Assembly (NCBI RefSeq): GCF_011308835.1
Contig: NZ_JAAOHY010000003.1
Span: 62,001 to 126,000, forward strand
Source of the DNA: Paracoccus xiamenensis
Lineage (GTDB): Bacteria; Pseudomonadota; Alphaproteobacteria; Rhodobacterales; Rhodobacteraceae
Length of the DNA: 64,000 bases
Direction of reading: 5' to 3'
Positions 37,119-47,311 of this stretch are shown here, piece after piece. Within the stretch, counting starts at the first letter, position 1. Each line of letters starts with the position of its first letter. Below the pieces are notes generated by a model. The model was not told the DNA's origin and made no database searches. It saw only the letters and a list, made by a program, of their open reading frames with translations. A program made the position numbers and the translations under genes.

Positions 37119-37230
37119 TCATGCGGTTGAGCAAATATGGTTCCTGACCAAAGATCGCCGGTCAGGGGCAAAAGGCAAGCCCGCGCGGGGGAGCGCGTGT
37201 GCCGGCGGTTCATTCCTGGGAGGGAACAAG

Positions 37231-38853
37231 ATGACGCTTCGCGCCAGCGGGCATACGGACACATTCACCCGCGACAACCTGCCGGCCCCGGACAGCTGGC
37301 CTGACCTGTTGCTGGACGGCTTCACCTATCCTGACCGGCTGAACGCGGGCGTGGAACTGACCGACGCCATGGTCGCCAAGGGCCTGGGCGATCATACCGC
37401 GCTGATCGGAAACGGTCGCCGGCGCACCTATAAGGAACTGGCCGACTGGACCAACCGCCTGGCCCACGCGCTTGTCGAGGATCTTGGCGTAAAGCCTGGA
37501 AACCGCGTATTGATCCGTTCCGCCAACAACCCCGCCATGGTTGCCTGCTGGCTGGCCGCGACCAAGGTTGGCGCGGTGGTCATCAACACCATGCCGATGC
37601 TGCGCACGGGCGAGTTGACCAAATATGTCGACAAGGCCGAGGTCGAATTCGCGCTGTGCGACACCCGCCTGATGGACGAGATGATCGCCTGCGCCAAGAC
37701 CAGCAGCTTCCTGAAAAAAGTCGTGGGCTTTGACGGCACGTCGAACCACGACGCGGAACTGGACCGGCTGGCTTTGGAAAAGCCGGTGCATTTCGACGCC
37801 GCCAACACTGCGCAGGACGATGTGGCGCTGCTAGCATTCACCTCTGGTTCGACCGGGGAACCCAAGGCCACGATGCATTTCCACCGCGACCTGCTGATCA
37901 TCGCCGACGCCTATGCGCGCGAGGTGCTGGCCGTCACCCCCGATGACATCTTTATCGGCTCGCCGCCTTTGGCCTTTACCTTCGGGCTGGGCGGGCTGGC
38001 GATCTTTCCCCTGCGCTTCGGGGCGGCGGCAACGCTGCTGGAAACCGCCTCGCCGCCCAACATGATCGAGATCATCGAGAAATACCGCGCCACCGTCTGC
38101 TTCACCGCCCCTACCGCCTACCGCGCCATGCTGCAGGCGATGGAAGAGGGCGCGGACCTGTCCAGCCTTCGGGCCGCCGTTTCTGCCGGGGAAACCCTGC
38201 CCGGCCCCATCTATGACGCCTGGAAGGAAAAGACCGGCAAGCCGATGCTGGACGGAATCGGGGCGACCGAGATGCTGCATATCTTCATCTCGAACCGCTT
38301 CGACGACCACCGCCCAGGCTGCACCGGCAAGCCCGTCACCGGATACGAGGCCCGCGTGCTGGCGGATGACGGCACCGAGGCCCCGCGTGGCCAGATCGGC
38401 CGGTTGGCGGTGCGCGGCCCGACCGGCTGCCGCTATCTGCGCGGCGAGAGGCAGGGCGAATATGTCCAGAACGGCTGGAACGTCACCGGCGACAGCTTCA
38501 TCCAGGACGAAGACGGCTTTTTCCACTTTGCCGCCCGCAGCGACGACATCATCCTGTCCTCGGGCTACAACATCGCCGGCCCCGAGGTCGAAGCCGCCCT
38601 GCTGTCCCATGACGCGGTGTCGGAATGCGCGGTGATCGGCGCCGCCGACGAGGCCCGCGGCCAGATCGTCGAGGCCCATATCGTCCTGACCCCAGGCGCA
38701 GAAGCCGGCGAATTGCTGGTCAAACTGTTGCAGGACCACGTCAAGGCGACCATCGCACCCTATAAATACCCGCGTCGGGTGGTCTTCGTGAGCGAACTGC
38801 CAAAGACCTCGACCGGCAAGATCCAACGCTTCCGGTTGCGGCAAGACAGCTGA
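37231..38853 (+). CDS. 2-aminobenzoate (anthranilate)-CoA ligase
   Basis: A 540-residue acyl-adenylate-forming enzyme. The ATP loop is FTSGSTGEPKAT, the adenine motif includes GIGATEMLHIF, and the C-terminal catalytic lysine is in PKTSTGKIQR. The overall sequence resembles 2-aminobenzoate-CoA ligases and related benzoate-CoA ligases. Placed with tryptophan dioxygenase and kynureninase, it would activate the anthranilate they release. A GGGAGGG ribosome site precedes the ATG. The monooxygenase/reductase that normally follows is not in this window. Confidence 0.82.
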   Translation: MTLRASGHTDTFTRDNLPAPDSWPDLLLDGFTYPDRLNAGVELTDAMVAKGLGDHTALIGNGRRRTYKELADWTNRLAHALVEDLGVKPGNRVLIRSANNPAMVACWLAATKVGAVVINTMPMLRTGELTKYVDKAEVEFALCDTRLMDEMIACAKTSSFLKKVVGFDGTSNHDAELDRLALEKPVHFDAANTAQDDVALLAFTSGSTGEPKATMHFHRDLLIIADAYAREVLAVTPDDIFIGSPPLAFTFGLGGLAIFPLRFGAAATLLETASPPNMIEIIEKYRATVCFTAPTAYRAMLQAMEEGADLSSLRAAVSAGETLPGPIYDAWKEKTGKPMLDGIGATEMLHIFISNRFDDHRPGCTGKPVTGYEARVLADDGTEAPRGQIGRLAVRGPTGCRYLRGERQGEYVQNGWNVTGDSFIQDEDGFFHFAARSDDIILSSGYNIAGPEVEAALLSHDAVSECAVIGAADEARGQIVEAHIVLTPGAEAGELLVKLLQDHVKATIAPYKYPRRVVFVSELPKTSTGKIQRFRLRQDS

Positions 38854-38898
38854 CACGTCATCGTGGCCACAAGACAATAAAAACGGGAGGAAACACCA

Positions 38899-40029
38899 AT
38901 GAAGAAACTGCTATCGGCTGCCGCGATTCTGGCGCTTTCGGCGGGGCTTGCCTCGGCCGAGGTCAAGGTCGGCATGATCACCACGCTGTCGGGTGGCGGC
39001 GCGGGTCTGGGGATCGACGTACGCGACGGCTTCATGCTGGCGCTGAAACAGTCGGGCCGTGACGATATCGAGGTGCTGATCGAGGATGACCAGCAAAAGC
39101 CCGATATCGCCGTGCAACTCGCCGACAAGATGATCCAGTCCGAGAAGGTCGAGGTGATGACCGGCATCATCTGGTCGAACCTCGCCATGGCGGTCGTGCC
39201 GGGCGCGGTGGCGCAGGGCGTCTTCTACCTGTCGCCCAATGCCGGGCCGTCGCAACTTGCGGGCCCGGGCTGCAACCAGAATTACTTCAACGTCGCCTGG
39301 CAGAACGACAACCTGCACGAAGGCGCGGGCGCATGGGCCAACCAGACCGGCTACAAGAACAGCTTCATCCTCGCCCCGAACTATCCGGCCGGCAAGGACG
39401 CGCTGACCGGATACAAGCGCACCTATCAGGGTGAGCTGGCGGGCGAGATTTATACCGAGCTGGGCCAGACCGATTACGCCGCCGAGATCGCCCAGATCCG
39501 CGCCAGCGATGCCGACAGCGTATTCCTGTTCCTGCCGGGTGGGATGGGGATATCGTTCCTGAAGCAATATGCCGACAGCGGCGTCGGCAAGCCGGTGATC
39601 GGGCCGGGCTTTTCCTTCGATCAGGACATTCTGGGCGCGGTCGGCGATGCGGCACTTGGCGCGGTCAACACCTCGCAATGGTCAAAGGATATCGACAACC
39701 CGACCAACGCGGCCTTCGTCGAAAGCTTCCAGGCCGAATATGACCGCCTGCCCTCGCTTTACGCCAGCCAGGGTTTTGACACCGCGAACCTGCTGATCTC
39801 TGCACTGGACAAGGCCCAGCCCTCGGATGCTGACGCCTTCCGGGCAGCGCTGAAAGCGGCGGAATTCGACAGCACGCGGGGCGAGTTCAAGTTCGGACCG
39901 AACAACCACCCGGTCCAGACCATCTATGCGCGAGAGGTGGTCAAGGAAGGCGACGTGCTGACCAACAAGATCATCGGCACCGCGATCGAAGACCACGCCG
40001 ACGCCTACGCGGCCGAGTGCAAGATGTGA
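38899..40029 (+). CDS. LIV-type ABC substrate-binding protein
   Basis: A 376-residue periplasmic protein of the leucine/branched-chain amino acid binding family. A signal peptide covers about residues 1-20 (cleavage near ASA-EV), and the mature start VKVGMITTLSGGGAGLGIDV is typical. A GGGAGG site precedes the ATG. Given its neighbours, the ligand is more likely an aromatic compound such as tryptophan, kynurenine or anthranilate than leucine. Confidence 0.88.
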   Translation: MKKLLSAAAILALSAGLASAEVKVGMITTLSGGGAGLGIDVRDGFMLALKQSGRDDIEVLIEDDQQKPDIAVQLADKMIQSEKVEVMTGIIWSNLAMAVVPGAVAQGVFYLSPNAGPSQLAGPGCNQNYFNVAWQNDNLHEGAGAWANQTGYKNSFILAPNYPAGKDALTGYKRTYQGELAGEIYTELGQTDYAAEIAQIRASDADSVFLFLPGGMGISFLKQYADSGVGKPVIGPGFSFDQDILGAVGDAALGAVNTSQWSKDIDNPTNAAFVESFQAEYDRLPSLYASQGFDTANLLISALDKAQPSDADAFRAALKAAEFDSTRGEFKFGPNNHPVQTIYAREVVKEGDVLTNKIIGTAIEDHADAYAAECKM

Positions 40030-40082
40030 TCTGAACGCTTCGCGGGCCGGCAGTAACCGGCCCGCGATGGCGGCATGCGAAC

Positions 40083-41003
40083 ATGTCCACAATTCTCATC
40101 ATCGAGCAGATCCTGAACGGGCTGCAATTCGGCATCATGCTGTTCCTGATGGCGGCGGGCCTGACCCTGATCTTTGGGGTTATGGGGCTGATCAACCTCG
40201 CCCACGGCTCGCTTTACATGATCGGGGCCTTTGCCGCCGCCGCGGTGGCGGGCGCCACCGGATCCTTCCTTCTGGCGCTGGCGGCAGCGATGGCCGCCGC
40301 CGCCCTGATCGGGGCCATTGTCGAAATGACGGTGATCCGCCGCCTTTACGCCACCGACCATCTGGATCAGGTGCTGGCGACCTTCGCGCTGATCCTGATC
40401 TTTTCCGAAGGCACGCGCTGGATCTTTGGCTCGCTGCCGCTGTACCTGAACATCCCCAGCTGGCTGGCCGGCCCCGTCACCCTGCCCGGCGGCATCCAGT
40501 ATCCGTTGTACCGGCTGACGCTGATCGCCGTCGGCCTGCTGGTCTGGCTGGGCCTGTGGTGGCTGATCGAACGCACCCGGCTTGGCATCCAGATCCGCGC
40601 CGGCGAAAACGACCGAGAGATGATCGCCGCATTGGGCATCAATATTTCAAAGCTTTACACGCTGGTCTTCGCCCTTGGCGCGGCGCTGGCGGGACTGGCC
40701 GGCGCTTTGGTGGGCACCATACAGTCGGTGCAGGTCGGCATGGGAGAGCCGGTGCTGATCCTCGCTTTCGTGGTCATCGTCATCGGCGGCATCGGGTCCA
40801 TAAAGGGCGCATTCGTGGGCGCGCTGCTGGTCGGGCTGACCAGCACGCTAGGCGGGGTCTTCCTGCCTGAACTGTTCAAGCTGTTCACCGACCCCGCGAC
40901 CGCACAATCGGCGGGCGCCTCGCTGGCATCCATGTCGATCTATATCCTGATGAGCCTGGTGCTGATCTGGCGCCCGACGGGCCTGTTCGGGGCGCGCGCA
41001 TGA
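40083..41003 (+). CDS. livH: LIV-type ABC permease LivH
   Basis: A 306-residue membrane protein with about eight helices. It has the characteristic N-terminal NGLQFGIMLFLMAAGLTLIF and the segment MGLINLAHGSLYMIGAFAAA. With LivM it forms the importer channel. It overlaps livM by ATGA. Confidence 0.92.
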   Translation: MSTILIIEQILNGLQFGIMLFLMAAGLTLIFGVMGLINLAHGSLYMIGAFAAAAVAGATGSFLLALAAAMAAAALIGAIVEMTVIRRLYATDHLDQVLATFALILIFSEGTRWIFGSLPLYLNIPSWLAGPVTLPGGIQYPLYRLTLIAVGLLVWLGLWWLIERTRLGIQIRAGENDREMIAALGINISKLYTLVFALGAALAGLAGALVGTIQSVQVGMGEPVLILAFVVIVIGGIGSIKGAFVGALLVGLTSTLGGVFLPELFKLFTDPATAQSAGASLASMSIYILMSLVLIWRPTGLFGARA

Positions 41004-41983
41004 TCCGGGAACGCTATCTGAACCTCGCCGTGCTGGCCGGGCTGCTGGCATTGGCGCTGTGGGCACTGGCGGGCGATCAGCCTTTCACGATCACCCTGCT
41101 GACCAAGGTGGTCATTCTGGGGCTGGCAGCCGCCGGGCTGAACATCGCGCTTGGCATTGGTGGGCTGGTCAGTCTTGGCCATGCGGTGTTTTTCGGCCTC
41201 GGCGGTTATGCGATGGGGATCCTCGCCTTCCACGCACAGAATTTCGCACCCCTGGAACTCGGCCCGCTGAGCATTGCAGGCACCAAGTCGATGCCGGTGA
41301 TCTGGCTGGCGGCCATCGCCGTCTCTGCGGCTGTCGCGGTGGTGATCGGGCTTCTGTCGCTGCGCACCAGCGGGGTCTATTTCATCATGATTACATTGGC
41401 TTTCGGGCAGATGTTCTATTACTTCGCCATCTCGTGGAGCGTGTATGGCGGCGAGGACGGGCTGTCGATCTATGTCCGCAACGGCTTTCCGGGGCTGAAC
41501 ACGCTGGACCCGATCCAGTTCTTCGGCATCTGTCTGGCGATCCTGTGCCTTGTGCTGCTGCTCAGCGACCGGCTGGCGCGGTCGCCATTTGGGTTGGCGC
41601 TGAACGCGGCGCGTCAGGTGCCGGTGCGGGTGGAAACCGTCGGGCTGTCGCCGACGCGGCTGAAGCTGCTGGCCTTCGTGATTTCCGGCGCGATCACCGG
41701 GCTGGCGGGGGCGCTTTATGCCGATCTCAACCGTTTCGTCAGCCCCACCATGTTCAGCTGGCAACTTTCGGGAGAGCTGATGGTGCTGGTCATCCTTGGT
41801 GGCGTCGGGCGGCTGATCGGGCCGGTCGTGGGCGCGGCGATCTTCGTGGCGCTGGAACATCTGCTGGGCGGGCTGACCGAGTTCTGGCACATCTGGCTGG
41901 GCGTCATCCTGCTGCTGATCGTGCTGTTCGCGCGCGGCGGCGTGGTCGGGCTGATCTCGCCCAGAAGGGTTGGCCATGACTGA
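41000..41983 (+). CDS. livM: LIV-type ABC permease LivM
   Basis: A 327-residue membrane protein. The segment AAGLNIALGIGGLVSLGHAV is the LivM hallmark, and LRTSGVYFIMITLAFGQM is also conserved. It partners LivH. Its end overlaps the livG start by eight bases. Confidence 0.92.
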   Translation: MIRERYLNLAVLAGLLALALWALAGDQPFTITLLTKVVILGLAAAGLNIALGIGGLVSLGHAVFFGLGGYAMGILAFHAQNFAPLELGPLSIAGTKSMPVIWLAAIAVSAAVAVVIGLLSLRTSGVYFIMITLAFGQMFYYFAISWSVYGGEDGLSIYVRNGFPGLNTLDPIQFFGICLAILCLVLLLSDRLARSPFGLALNAARQVPVRVETVGLSPTRLKLLAFVISGAITGLAGALYADLNRFVSPTMFSWQLSGELMVLVILGGVGRLIGPVVGAAIFVALEHLLGGLTEFWHIWLGVILLLIVLFARGGVVGLISPRRVGHD

Positions 41984-42725
41984 ACCTGTCCTTGCCACCC
42001 GTGACCTGACCAAAAGCTTCGGCGCGCTAAAGGCCAGCGACGGCATCTCGATCGACCTGCGCCCGGGCGAGATCCACGCCATCATTGGCCCCAACGGCGC
42101 CGGGAAATCGACGCTGATTCACCAGATCTGCGGCGGCCTGCGCCCCGACAGCGGCACCGTTCACCTGCTGGGCCGCGATGTGACGGCCGAGGGCATCGCC
42201 GCCCGTGCCCGCTTGGGCCTTGGCCGGACCTTCCAGATCTCGGCGCTGGCGATGGAGGATTCGGTCCTGCAGAATGCCATGCTGGGCGCGCTTGGCCATT
42301 CCGGCCGGCCCTGGCGCTTCTGGCGCCCGGCGCTGCGCGATCCCGACCTGCGCGCGCGCGCCGAAGACAGCCTGCACCGAGTCGGCCTTGCCGATCACAT
42401 GCACAAGCGAACTGCCAACCTCAGCCACGGCCAACGCCGCCAGCTGGAGGTCGCTGTGGCGCTGACGCTGGATCCCAAGGCATTCATCATGGACGAACCC
42501 ATGGCCGGGCTGGGGGCGGAAGGCTCTGCCCTGCTGACCCGTTTCCTCGACGAGTTGCGCGCGCAGGCCCCGATCCTGCTGGTCGAACATGACATGGACG
42601 CGGTCTTTGCGCTGGCGGACCGGATCAGCGTGCTGGTTTATGGCCGCGTCATCGCCACCGGCACCGTCGACGAGATTCGCGCCAGCGCCGAGGTGCGCGA
42701 GGCCTATCTGGGCGAGGAGGCATGA
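41976..42725 (+). CDS. livG: LIV-type ABC ATPase LivG
   Basis: A 249-residue ATPase from the ATG at 41976; a TTG two codons upstream is possible. Walker A is GPNGAGKST, the signature is LSHGQRRQLEVAVAL and Walker B is FIMDEPMAGL. It is the first of the two LIV nucleotide-binding subunits. Only one base separates its stop from the livF ATG. Confidence 0.92.
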   Translation: MTEPVLATRDLTKSFGALKASDGISIDLRPGEIHAIIGPNGAGKSTLIHQICGGLRPDSGTVHLLGRDVTAEGIAARARLGLGRTFQISALAMEDSVLQNAMLGALGHSGRPWRFWRPALRDPDLRARAEDSLHRVGLADHMHKRTANLSHGQRRQLEVAVALTLDPKAFIMDEPMAGLGAEGSALLTRFLDELRAQAPILLVEHDMDAVFALADRISVLVYGRVIATGTVDEIRASAEVREAYLGEEA

Positions 42726-42726
42726 C

Positions 42727-43407
<681 letters not shown>

Positions 43408-43449
43408 TGAGACTGCGCGCGACGCCCACCCATTCACAGGGTTCCTGCC

Positions 43450-44283
43450 ATGAGTGACGCCTACGATCCCGCCCGCGAGGGCGCGAAAATGTCCTTCGAA
43501 AAGGACATGAGCTATATCGACTATCTCGCGCTCGACCAGATCCTCGGCGCGCAGCACCGGCTGTCCTCGGCCCATGACGAGATGCTGTTCATCATCCAGC
43601 ACCAGACCTCGGAACTGTGGATGCGGCTGGCGTTGTTCGAACTATCCGCCGCCCGGCGCGAATTGCAGCAGGGCCATTTCCGCCCCGCTTTCAAGATGCT
43701 GACCCGCGTGGCCCGGATCTTCGAACAGCTGAATAACGCTTGGGACGTGCTGCGCACCATGACGCCCAGCGAATATACGGCGTTGCGCGACGATCTAGGT
43801 GCCTCGTCCGGGTTTCAGTCACATCAATATCGGCTGATCGAGTTCATTCTGGGCAATCGCAACCGGGCGATGATGAAGGTCCATGAACACCGGCCCGAAC
43901 TGCACCAGATGCTGGAAGCTGAGATCGCCGCGCCCTCGCTGTACCGGGTCGCACTGGATGCGCTTGCCGAACAGACCGGGCTTTCCTTCGATCTGTCGGA
44001 CCAACCGCTTGACCAGCCCCATACCGCCGACGCCGGGGTGCTGGCGGCATGGAAGCGCGTCTATCAGCACCCGCACGACTATTGGGAGCTTTACGAACTG
44101 GCCGAAAAGCTGGTGGATCTGGAAGATTACTTCCGCCGCTGGCGTTTTAACCATGTCACCACCGTGGAACGCATCATCGGCATGAAGCGTGGCACCGGCG
44201 GCACCAGCGGCGTCGCCTATCTGCGCCGCATGCTGGAGGTCGAGCTTTTCCCCGAACTCTGGCAAGTGCGAGGTCAGCTATGA
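43450..44283 (+). CDS. kynA: Tryptophan 2,3-dioxygenase
   Basis: A 277-residue heme enzyme that opens the indole ring of L-tryptophan to N-formylkynurenine. Family motifs include [12 protein letters not shown], the sequence [19 protein letters not shown], and [17 protein letters not shown] with a conserved substrate-contact arginine. The C-terminal [14 protein letters not shown] is conserved too. It follows livF by 42 bases and overlaps kynU by ATGA. Confidence 0.95.
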   Translation: MSDAYDPAREGAKMSFEKDMSYIDYLALDQILGAQHRLSSAHDEMLFIIQHQTSELWMRLALFELSAARRELQQGHFRPAFKMLTRVARIFEQLNNAWDVLRTMTPSEYTALRDDLGASSGFQSHQYRLIEFILGNRNRAMMKVHEHRPELHQMLEAEIAAPSLYRVALDALAEQTGLSFDLSDQPLDQPHTADAGVLAAWKRVYQHPHDYWELYELAEKLVDLEDYFRRWRFNHVTTVERIIGMKRGTGGTSGVAYLRRMLEVELFPELWQVRGQL

Positions 44284-45470
44284 CGACCCTTCCCCGCAAG
44301 CATCTGTTCGATCTGCCCGAGGGCGTGATCTATCTTGACGGCAATTCACTGGGACCGCTGCCCCGCGCCGTCGCCCCGCATCTGGCGCAGGTGGTCGGCA
44401 CCCAATGGGGCCAGCACCTGATTACCGGCTGGAATGTGGACGGCTGGATGGAACAGCCCCTGCGTGTCGGCAACCTGATCGCGCCGCTGATCGGCGCGCC
44501 CGAAGGGTCCGTGATCATGGGCGATACCCTGTCGATCAAGGTCTATCAGGCGCTGTCGGCGGCGCTGGCGATGCGCCCCGACCGGCGGGTGATCCTGTCC
44601 GACAGCGGCAACTTCCCCACCGATCTTTACATGGCCGAAGGACTGATCCGTCAGTTGGATCACGGCCATGAATTGCGCGTCGTCGCCCCCGAGGCGGTCG
44701 AGGACGCCATCACCGAAGACATCGCCGCCGTGATGATCACTCAGGTCGATTACCGCAGCGGTCGCATGCACGACATGACCCGGATCACCGCCCGCGCCCA
44801 GGCAGCCGGCGCAGTGACGATCTGGGATCTGGCCCATAGCGCCGGCGCGGTGCCAGTGGATCTGGATGGATCGGGCTGCGAGTTTGCCGTCGGCTGCACC
44901 TATAAATACCTCAATGGCGGCCCCGGCGCGCCGGCTTTCATCTATATCCGCCCCGACCTGGCGGATCAGGCGCAGCCTGCCCTATCGGGCTGGATGGGCC
45001 ATGACGCGCCCTTTGCCTTCGAACTGGGCTATCGCCCCGCCACCGGGATCGAGAGGATGCGCGTCGGCACGCCGCCGGTCCTGCAAATGTCGGCGCTGGA
45101 GGTCGCACTGCGGGCTTGGGAAGGCGTCGACATGGCCGATCTGCGCGCCACCCAGATCGCGCTGTCGGAACTGTTCATCGCCGAGGTTGAGGCGAAATGC
45201 CCGGGCCTGACCCTCGCCAGCCCGCGCGATCCGCAGGCGCGCGGCAGTCAGGTTTCCTTCGCTTTCGAACATGGCTATGCAGCGATGCAGGCGCTGATCG
45301 CGCGCGGCGTCATCGGCGATTTCCGCGCCCCCGATATCATGCGCTTTGGCTTCACTCCGCTGTATCTGGACGAGCACGACATCCGCCGCGCCACTGCCAT
45401 CATGGCCGAGGTCATGGAGGGCAAGCTGTGGGATGACCCCGCCTATCAAAAGCGGGGCCGGGTGACCTGA
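44280..45470 (+). CDS. kynU: Kynureninase
   Basis: A 396-residue PLP enzyme that splits kynurenine to anthranilate and alanine. The motif [12 protein letters not shown] opens the protein, the PLP aspartate lies in [14 protein letters not shown], and K209 in [10 protein letters not shown] is the PLP lysine. Coupled to kynA by ATGA. Its product is the substrate of the ligase at the left end of the locus. Confidence 0.95.
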   Translation: MTTLPRKHLFDLPEGVIYLDGNSLGPLPRAVAPHLAQVVGTQWGQHLITGWNVDGWMEQPLRVGNLIAPLIGAPEGSVIMGDTLSIKVYQALSAALAMRPDRRVILSDSGNFPTDLYMAEGLIRQLDHGHELRVVAPEAVEDAITEDIAAVMITQVDYRSGRMHDMTRITARAQAAGAVTIWDLAHSAGAVPVDLDGSGCEFAVGCTYKYLNGGPGAPAFIYIRPDLADQAQPALSGWMGHDAPFAFELGYRPATGIERMRVGTPPVLQMSALEVALRAWEGVDMADLRATQIALSELFIAEVEAKCPGLTLASPRDPQARGSQVSFAFEHGYAAMQALIARGVIGDFRAPDIMRFGFTPLYLDEHDIRRATAIMAEVMEGKLWDDPAYQKRGRVT

Positions 45471-45476
45471 ACGCCC

Positions 45477-45506
45477 CTTGCGCTGTGCTGTCCAAGCCGG
45501 CGCAAG
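45477..45506. terminator. Possible hairpin between convergent kynU and the MaoC remnant
   Basis: CTTGCGC (45477-45483) and GCGCAAG (45500-45506) are perfect 7-base arms around a 16-base loop, starting seven bases after the kynU stop. There is no T run, so a terminator role is uncertain. Confidence 0.3.
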
Positions 45507-45539
45507 ACGGTTTCAAACGGGCTTTCGGAAGGCCAGCCC

Positions 45540-45713
45540 CTAAAAGAAGCTGGCCTCGGCGGCCTCGGGGTCCAGATGGAAGGGCTGCGGATCGAACTGG
45601 GTCGCATAGGCGATGATCTGCTCGGCATCCAGCGCATGGGTGCCGCTTTGAAACGACTGCCCCACCGCGAGATCGTCCAGATACAGCGGGCCCTGCGGCG
45701 CGTTCCCGTCCAT
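45540..45713 (-). pseudogene. Truncated MaoC-type (R)-hydratase fragment
   Basis: An ATG at 45713 opens a 57-codon frame that starts ten bases after the cysK stop. Its residues 9-57 match the N-terminal half of a MaoC hotdog protein (YLDDLAVGQSF, then EQIIAYATQFDPQPFHLD). It stops with TAG after ASFF, exactly where homologues continue into the GGL..SGWHT region. The bases after the stop still read GLAF before a second stop. The second half of the domain is missing. It looks like a remnant and is unlikely to be an active enzyme. Confidence 0.7.
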
Positions 45714-45722
45714 CGCGCGCCC

Positions 45723-46802
45723 TCAGCCCAGCTGATAGCCCGGGGTCGAGGCCGACAGCTCCTTTTCCGCCTCGTCCATGCCCTCGGCGATATCCTCGAA
45801 TAGCGGCGTCGACAGATAGCGTTCGCCGGTATCGGGCAGCATCGCCAGAATTACCGTCCCCGGCTCGGCCTTTTCGGCGATCTGGATTGCGGTGGCGAAG
45901 GTCGCGCCACCGGAAATCCCGGTCAGGATGCCTTCCTGTGCCGCCAGCTTCTTCGCCCAGGCGATCGCCTCGGGGCCGGGAACAGAGGTCAGCGTGTCAT
46001 AACCCGAATTGTCCAGAGCCTCCTGCAACACATAGGGGATGAAATCGGGGGTCCAGCCCTGGATCGGATGCGGCTCGAATGCGGGGTGGCTGACCGCCGG
46101 GCCGTGATCCGCGCCGCGTTCCTGCGCGACACCGCTGGCGACAAGGGCGGCGTTCGCGGGTTCGGTCAGGACCAGCTTCGTTTCGGGGCGCTCGCGGCGC
46201 AGGACGCGCGACAGCCCGGTCGCGGTGCCGCCCGTGCCGTAGCCGGTCACCACATAATCCAGCCGCTGATCCTTGAAATCGCCAAGGATTTCCTGCGCGG
46301 TCGTGGATTCGTGGATGTCGGCATTGGCCGAGGTCTCGAACTGGCGGGCCAGAAACCAGCCGTGTTTCTCGGCAAGTTCGACCGCCTTGTTATACATGCC
46401 GGTGCCCTTTTCGGCCTTGGGCGTCAGCACCACCTTGGCCCCCAGCATCCGCATCAGCCGCCGCCGCTCGACCGAGAAACTCTCGGCCATGGTCACCACC
46501 AGCGGATAACCCTTCTGCGCGCACACCAGCGCGAGGCCAATGCCGGTGTTGCCGCTGGTCGCCTCGACCACGGTTTGGCCGGGCTTCAGCGCGCCGGAAC
46601 GTTCGGCGGCCTCGATGATGTTCAGCGCCAGCCGGTCCTTGACCGAGGCGCCGGGGTTGAAGAACTCGGCCTTCACATAAAGCCGCACCCCTTCGGGGCC
46701 GAGATTGTTGACGCGCACCACGGGCGTATCGCCCACTGTGTCAAGGATGCTGTCATAAAGGCGGCCGCGCCCGCTGGTCGTCCTGATGCCTTGCTGTGCC
46801 AT
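45723..46802 (-). CDS. cysK: Cysteine synthase A
   Basis: A 359-residue PLP enzyme that makes cysteine from O-acetylserine and sulfide. The ATG at 46802 follows AAGGAGCT. The PLP lysine is K55 in NPGASVKDRLAL, followed by VEATSGNTGIGLAL and the phosphate loop GYGTGGTATGLS. The protein is somewhat longer than E. coli CysK, with a short N-terminal extension. The longer upstream frame is not conserved. Cystathionine beta-synthase-like activity cannot be excluded. Confidence 0.9.
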   Translation of the reverse strand: MAQQGIRTTSGRGRLYDSILDTVGDTPVVRVNNLGPEGVRLYVKAEFFNPGASVKDRLALNIIEAAERSGALKPGQTVVEATSGNTGIGLALVCAQKGYPLVVTMAESFSVERRRLMRMLGAKVVLTPKAEKGTGMYNKAVELAEKHGWFLARQFETSANADIHESTTAQEILGDFKDQRLDYVVTGYGTGGTATGLSRVLRRERPETKLVLTEPANAALVASGVAQERGADHGPAVSHPAFEPHPIQGWTPDFIPYVLQEALDNSGYDTLTSVPGPEAIAWAKKLAAQEGILTGISGGATFATAIQIAEKAEPGTVILAMLPDTGERYLSTPLFEDIAEGMDEAEKELSASTPGYQLG

Positions 46803-47311
46803 CTGAGCTCCTTCCGATTGGGCCATATCCAGCGCAATACTTCCGCCCGCAACGGGTTCTGACAAGCAAAATCCACCGCGACCACGCGGCAGGACCGCGA
46901 GCCCCCGGCAGAGGCCAAGGAAATTCCGCCAACGGTCAAAAAGGCGGGAAATCCGACCGGAAAGGCGCAGCGGCGGCCGGCGTGGAAGGGGATTCGGAAT
47001 GGCGTCCGTCCCCGTCGGACAGGCCATGATTCAATCTGCGGGCGATATATTGACCGAGAATATTGCGGTCAGGTGATCAAAGTCGAACCCGAGCCCCGCA
47101 ACATCCGCCGGCCCCGCCGCGGTGCACCGCATTCATCCCGACCTGATGCACAGCGCGCTGATCGGCGAGATCCAACCCGGCATAATGAGCGGTATTTTTC
47201 TAGCGCTCCGTTATGTGGCCGAACGCTGTAAAGCCAAGGTGAAGCGCCACGTCATCAGCACCATGCGGAAGGTCTGATCCTCGCACCGCCGGAGCATCGA
47301 AGATCGCCCGC
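46803..47311. other. Gap upstream of cysK
   Basis: About 500 bases between cysK and the Hsp70-like gene; since both read leftward, it lies upstream of cysK and downstream of the Hsp70-like gene. The part next to cysK probably carries its promoter. Otherwise it contains only the small plus-strand frame at 47146-47277. Confidence 0.4.
47146..47277 (+). pseudogene. Small unassigned ORF, possible gene remnant
   Basis: A 43-codon plus-strand frame whose end is strongly basic (ERCKAKVKRHVISTMRKV). In-frame sequence before the ATG also reads like protein for a few residues. There is no good ribosome site and no recognised family. The rest of the gap lacks genes, so this may be the 3' remnant of a lost gene. 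Confidence 0.2.

Noticed and set aside
42589-42726. Extended N-terminus for LivF inside livG.
   Set aside because: The typical LivF start motif begins at the ATG at 42727; the upstream frame is a shadow of livG.
45477-45506. Confident intrinsic terminator after kynU.
   Set aside because: The arms are good but there is no U run and the loop is long, so it is kept only at low confidence.
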